Assembly (NCBI GenBank): GCA_007135955.1
Contig: SLHW01000033.1
Location: 1-8,388, forward strand
Source: Candidatus Saccharimonadota bacterium
Lineage (GTDB): Bacteria; Patescibacteriota; Saccharimonadia; Saccharimonadales; SLHW01
Reading direction: 5' to 3'
Length of the DNA stretch: 8,388 nucleotides
Shown here: one piece after another, positions 6,611-8,388 of the stretch
Layout: each line of letters begins with the position of its first letter
Position numbering within the stretch: the first letter of the stretch is position 1
Made by a program: the position numbers and the translations under genes
Notes under the pieces: generated by a model
The model's input: the letters and a program-made list of their open reading frames with translations, nothing else
Told to the model about the DNA's origin: nothing
Databases searched by the model: none

Positions 6611-6636
6611 GTTTAAGCGTTTGCTTAAATGTTTAA
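6609..6636. promoter_or_regulatory. Candidate ArsR operator: TTTAAGC-N4-GCTTAAA dyad with flanking ATGTTTAA repeats
   Basis: TTTAAGC (6612-6618) and GCTTAAA (6623-6629) form a perfect 7-bp inverted repeat over a GTTT spacer. In addition ATGTTTAA occurs at 6609-6616 and again at 6629-6636, exactly 20 bp (two helical turns) apart. The block starts at the last bases of the -10 box and spans the expected start site, the usual position of ArsR/SmtB autorepressor operators. No T-run follows the hairpin, which argues against a terminator. Confidence 0.6.
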
Positions 6637-6657
6637 CACATAGAAAGGTTACTCACC

Positions 6658-6963
6658 GTGAACAGTGTTCAAAAAAGGGATACGCAAAGTATCGCTCGAC
6701 TATTTCGAGTTCTTGGTGACGCCACACGATTAAAAATTATGCGTTTACTATTAGCAAAAGAAAACGTCTGCGTCGGCGAAGTCGCAGAAGAACTTAAAAT
6801 ATCAACACCAGCAACATCACAGCATCTTAAGATGATGGAGTTGCATGGATTACTTGAACCCGTCCGTGACGGGCAGCGAATATGTTATCAACCTAGTCGC
6901 GACAATTTTGATGTGGCCGTATTAATTAACACTATTGAAGCCTTGGAAAGGGGAGAACAATAA
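6658..6963 (+). CDS. ArsR-family winged-helix transcriptional repressor
   Basis: A 101-residue protein with the standard ArsR/SmtB fold: ARLFRVLGDATRLKIMRLLL (13-32), the recognition helix-turn-helix VGEVAEELKISTPATSQHLK (39-58), and the wing ending in QRICYQPS (73-80). The GTG start is supported by GAAAGG (6643-6648) nine bases upstream. The classical ELCVCDL metal site of ArsR/CadC is not intact: the equivalent stretch is ENVCVGEV, with one cysteine (C38). The only other cysteine is C76 in the wing. The inducer could thus be a metal bound at another site, or a thiol/redox signal sensed through C38 and C76; this is inference. The gene's TAA overlaps the ATG of the glutaredoxin gene by one base, so the two are translationally coupled. 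A dyad over the transcription start suggests autorepression. Confidence 0.93.
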   Translation: MNSVQKRDTQSIARLFRVLGDATRLKIMRLLLAKENVCVGEVAEELKISTPATSQHLKMMELHGLLEPVRDGQRICYQPSRDNFDVAVLINTIEALERGEQ

Positions 6964-7196
6964 TGAAAAACGTAACTGTATACACAACACCAACCTGTAG
7001 CTTTTGTCATATGACAAAAGCATTCTTAAAAAGTGAGGGAGTCGATTTTACGGAAGTTGATCTCACGAAAGATCAAACAAGAATGAAAGAAGTTGTGGAG
7101 GCAACCGGCCAAATGGGCGTTCCTGTTACGCAAATCGATGACGAGTACGTCATCGGCTTTGATAAGCCTACTTTGTCCCGCCTGCTAGGTATTTAA
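6963..7196 (+). CDS. Glutaredoxin-like thiol-disulfide oxidoreductase, YruB/NrdH type
   Basis: A single-domain thioredoxin-fold protein of 77 residues. VTVYTTPTCSFCHMTKAFL (4-22) holds the dithiol active site C12-S-F-C15. MGVPVTQI (51-58) carries the cis-proline P54, and YVIGFDKPTLSRLLG (62-76) is the C-terminal segment typical of the small YruB-like glutaredoxins found beside redox genes. It probably reduces disulfides or persulfides in the cytoplasm. Whether its electrons come from glutathione or from a thioredoxin reductase cannot be told from sequence. NrdH of ribonucleotide reductase is an alternative, but no nrd gene is nearby. SD AAGGGGAG (6948-6955) lies seven bases upstream, within the end of arsR, and the genes share TAATG. 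It is the only other gene in this operon before the hairpin at 7286. Confidence 0.92.
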   Translation: MKNVTVYTTPTCSFCHMTKAFLKSEGVDFTEVDLTKDQTRMKEVVEATGQMGVPVTQIDDEYVIGFDKPTLSRLLGI

Positions 7197-7285
7197 TACA
7201 CCGATTTTGAGAGACTTGTATGCAAGGGGGATCGACGAGTTTACTCATTTTGAAATATTGAACGCAACTAATCAAGTACTCCTTA

Positions 7286-7307
7286 AGCCATAAGACCACT
7301 TATGGCT
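7286..7307. terminator. Hairpin between convergent genes, possible bidirectional terminator
   Basis: AGCCATAAG (7286-7294), a four-base loop ACCA, and CTTATGGCT (7299-7307) form a perfect 9-bp stem. It lies between the ends of the glutaredoxin gene (7196) and the FMN reductase gene (7326), where a terminator shared by both strands is expected. Neither side is followed by a T-tract, so it is not a canonical intrinsic terminator. It could instead block 3' exonuclease decay. Confidence 0.5.
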
Positions 7308-7308
7308 G

Positions 7309-7325
7309 CCTAGGAATTTCCTCGG
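7309..7325. repeat. 17-bp imperfect palindrome next to the hairpin
   Basis: CCTAGGAATTTCCTCGG pairs with its own complement except for one internal mismatch pair and the central base. It begins two bases after the 9-bp hairpin and ends exactly at the stop codon of the FMN reductase gene. As RNA it would have almost no loop, so a DNA-level role, or chance, is more likely than a terminator. The remaining stretch 7197-7285 holds nothing I can support. Confidence 0.4.
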
Positions 7326-8045
7326 TTAACGGTATTCAGGATTTTCAAAGTCAAATCGAGTACCATCGTCCCACTGTTTTCGTTGATTGCCATAAGCAGG
7401 GATGCCCCCGTTATTTTTTAGGAGTTGAGCCACATGGATAAGGTTCCAAGTCATAAATGTCGTGTTGCGATTGGTAAAGTCATTTTCAGGACCACCTGAA
7501 CCCTCGTCGAGATAGCTTGGGCCGGGGCCAATTTCGCCAATCCAGCCGGCATCTGCTTGCGGCGGTATGGTGTAACCGATGTGCTGCAAACTATAGAGCA
7601 CATTCATAGCACAGTGTTTAACGCCATCTTCGTTACCGGTGATTAAACAGCCACCAACTTTGCCGTAATAGGCATATTGTCCGCTGCTATTTAGGTCACC
7701 AGAATTAGCGTACAATCGTTCGATAGTTTTTTTCATTTCGGAGCTATTGTCACCGAGCCAGATAGGGCCAGCCAACACTAAGATATCTGCCTGCATAATT
7801 TTTTTGTGTAGCTCCGGCCAATCATCTTTATCGAAACCGTGTTTCGTCATATCAGGATATACGCCAGGAGCTACATCGTAGTCAACTAATCGGATAACTT
7901 CTACAGCAACGTTATTCTTCTCCATGATACCTCGGCTGATATTTATTAATCCATCAGTATGACTTTTGCTCGGTGAAGGCTTAAGTGTTGCGTTAATAAA
8001 CATTGCTCTTAATGAGCTACCTTGACGATCCATAATACCTATCAT
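7326..8045 (-). CDS. Flavodoxin-fold NAD(P)H-dependent FMN reductase / oxidoreductase
   Basis: A 239-residue protein of the NADPH-dependent FMN reductase/flavodoxin-like superfamily, probably a soluble FMN enzyme that moves electrons from NAD(P)H to quinones, flavin or other acceptors. The first strand and FMN-phosphate loop are MFINATLKPSPSKSHTDGL (15-33). ILVLAGPIWLGDNSSEMKKTIERL (88-111) is the second flavin-contacting loop. KVGGCLITGNEDGVKHCAM (129-147) is the third, followed by a helix and YTIPPQADAGWIGEIGPGPSYLDEG (158-182), a C-terminal extension seen in actinobacterial-type relatives. The start is not certain. Met1 (8045) has no SD; Met5 (8033) has a TATGAT box ending seven bases upstream; Met15 (8003) begins close to where most relatives start. 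The gene ends next to a hairpin shared with the glutaredoxin operon and is divergent from the ion-channel-like gene. The physiological substrate cannot be deduced. Confidence 0.9.
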   Translation of the reverse strand: MIGIMDRQGSSLRAMFINATLKPSPSKSHTDGLINISRGIMEKNNVAVEVIRLVDYDVAPGVYPDMTKHGFDKDDWPELHKKIMQADILVLAGPIWLGDNSSEMKKTIERLYANSGDLNSSGQYAYYGKVGGCLITGNEDGVKHCAMNVLYSLQHIGYTIPPQADAGWIGEIGPGPSYLDEGSGGPENDFTNRNTTFMTWNLIHVAQLLKNNGGIPAYGNQRKQWDDGTRFDFENPEYR

Positions 8046-8067
8046 AGCAGTTGCTTGTTAAACTCCG

Positions 8068-8073
8068 TATACT
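8068..8073 (+). promoter_or_regulatory. Candidate -10 box (TATACT) directly before the channel-like gene
   Basis: TATACT ends eight bases before the ATG at 8082, with no SD between them. As for the NfeD-family gene, a start at or next to the ATG would give a leaderless transcript. No -35 match is visible. The box is in the 36-bp gap shared with the divergent FMN reductase gene. Confidence 0.35.
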
Positions 8074-8081
8074 TAAGTTCA

Positions 8082-8388
8082 ATGAAACACAAGCCTAATG
8101 GCAATTATAGCCATCTTCATCACGAACGATATCATTACCACTATGGGCTTTTGCACCGAACAGAGCTTCTGGCGGTTGAAGCTGTGATGGCGCTATTAGT
8201 TATCGTCAGTCTGGTTACACTTCTGTTTACTTATTTGCTGGCGCCAACTCCATCGCAACAATCAGCACTATGGCTGATTGACATCGTTATTGCTGGGCTG
8301 TTGTTGATTGAATTCATGGCTCGTCTGGCGTTATCACGCCATAAAAAGCACTACCTTCGGCACAATTGGTGGTATCTCTTCGCAGGTA
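8082..8388 (+). CDS. Ion-channel-like membrane protein, N-terminal part, cut by window edge
   Basis: The frame opens at ATG 8082 and is still open at the window end (102 codons visible). The N-terminal 28 residues are strikingly rich in His and Tyr: SHLHHERYHYHYGLLHR (10-26) has six His. A membrane helix follows at about 31-53 and a second at 64-84, with an acidic-basic pair (E77, R81) in IEFMARLALSRHKKHYLRHN (76-95), then WWYLF (96-100) starting a likely third helix. Two helices with a conserved Glu and Arg in the second, then a basic segment and an aromatic start of the third, recall the S1-S2-S3 start of voltage-sensor-type K+ channels of the ion transport family (family knowledge plus inference). 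The pore and selectivity filter lie beyond the window, so the assignment is tentative. There is no SD. Confidence 0.6.
   Translation, partial: MKHKPNGNYSHLHHERYHYHYGLLHRTELLAVEAVMALLVIVSLVTLLFTYLLAPTPSQQSALWLIDIVIAGLLLIEFMARLALSRHKKHYLRHNWWYLFAG

Noticed and set aside
7201..7260. Possible tRNA-like 3' arm or short peptide around AAGGGGGATCGA
   Set aside because: There is no TTCRANNC T-loop, no matching acceptor arm and no cloverleaf. The short open frames on either strand have no SD or recognisable sequence.
1..8388. CRISPR array, insertion sequence, phage or toxin-antitoxin genes
   Set aside because: No spaced direct repeats, terminal inverted repeats, transposase, integrase or toxin motifs were found. 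The genes look like ordinary housekeeping and accessory chromosome genes.

Overview
The window looks like a chromosomal segment of a Candidate Phyla Radiation bacterium, most likely a Saccharibacteria (TM7)-type organism. The reasons are the moderate GC content, very tight packing and short intergenic gaps. A large membrane-anchored protein with a Pro/Ser/Gln-rich cytoplasmic arm also fits, as do many genes without a Shine-Dalgarno (SD) sequence. The inositol phosphate synthase is of actinobacterial type. This placement is inference: no rRNA or marker gene is present. The standard genetic code fits all genes. No phage, insertion sequence, CRISPR array, rRNA or tRNA was seen.

Layout. (1) Positions 1-2455 (minus strand): a 686-residue single-pass membrane protein of unknown function, followed 53 bp later by the 5' part of an NfeD-family ClpP-class membrane serine protease cut by the window edge. 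(2) 2456-2550: a divergent promoter region with an imperfect palindrome over an extended -10 box. (3) 2551-3930 (plus): an APC-superfamily amino acid permease. Its last 15 bp overlap the end of the next gene, which converges on it. (4) 3916-5365 (minus): a LysR-type regulator and, downstream in the same likely transcript, a small unrecognised protein with two C-terminal membrane helices. (5) 5366-5451: the divergent lysR/ino1 control region, with SD, promoter boxes and an inverted repeat. (6) 5452-6552 (plus): myo-inositol-1-phosphate synthase. (7) 6553-7196 (plus): a textbook sigma70-type promoter and a candidate operator driving an ArsR-family regulator translationally coupled to a YruB-type glutaredoxin. 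(8) 7197-7325: a convergent gap with a 9-bp perfect hairpin and an adjoining palindrome. (9) 7326-8045 (minus): a flavodoxin-fold NAD(P)H-dependent FMN reductase. (10) 8082 to the end (plus): the start of a His-rich, ion-channel-like membrane protein.

Two regulatory units stand out. One is the LysR/Ino1 divergent pair, where the regulator probably controls entry of glucose-6-phosphate into inositol metabolism. The other is the ArsR/glutaredoxin operon, a compact autoregulated thiol-redox or metal-stress unit. A third pattern is a split between genes with a clear SD (the 686-residue protein, ino1, arsR, glutaredoxin) and genes without one. Three of the latter have a TATACT- or TATGAT-like box ending only 7-8 nt before the start codon, which would suit leaderless transcripts.
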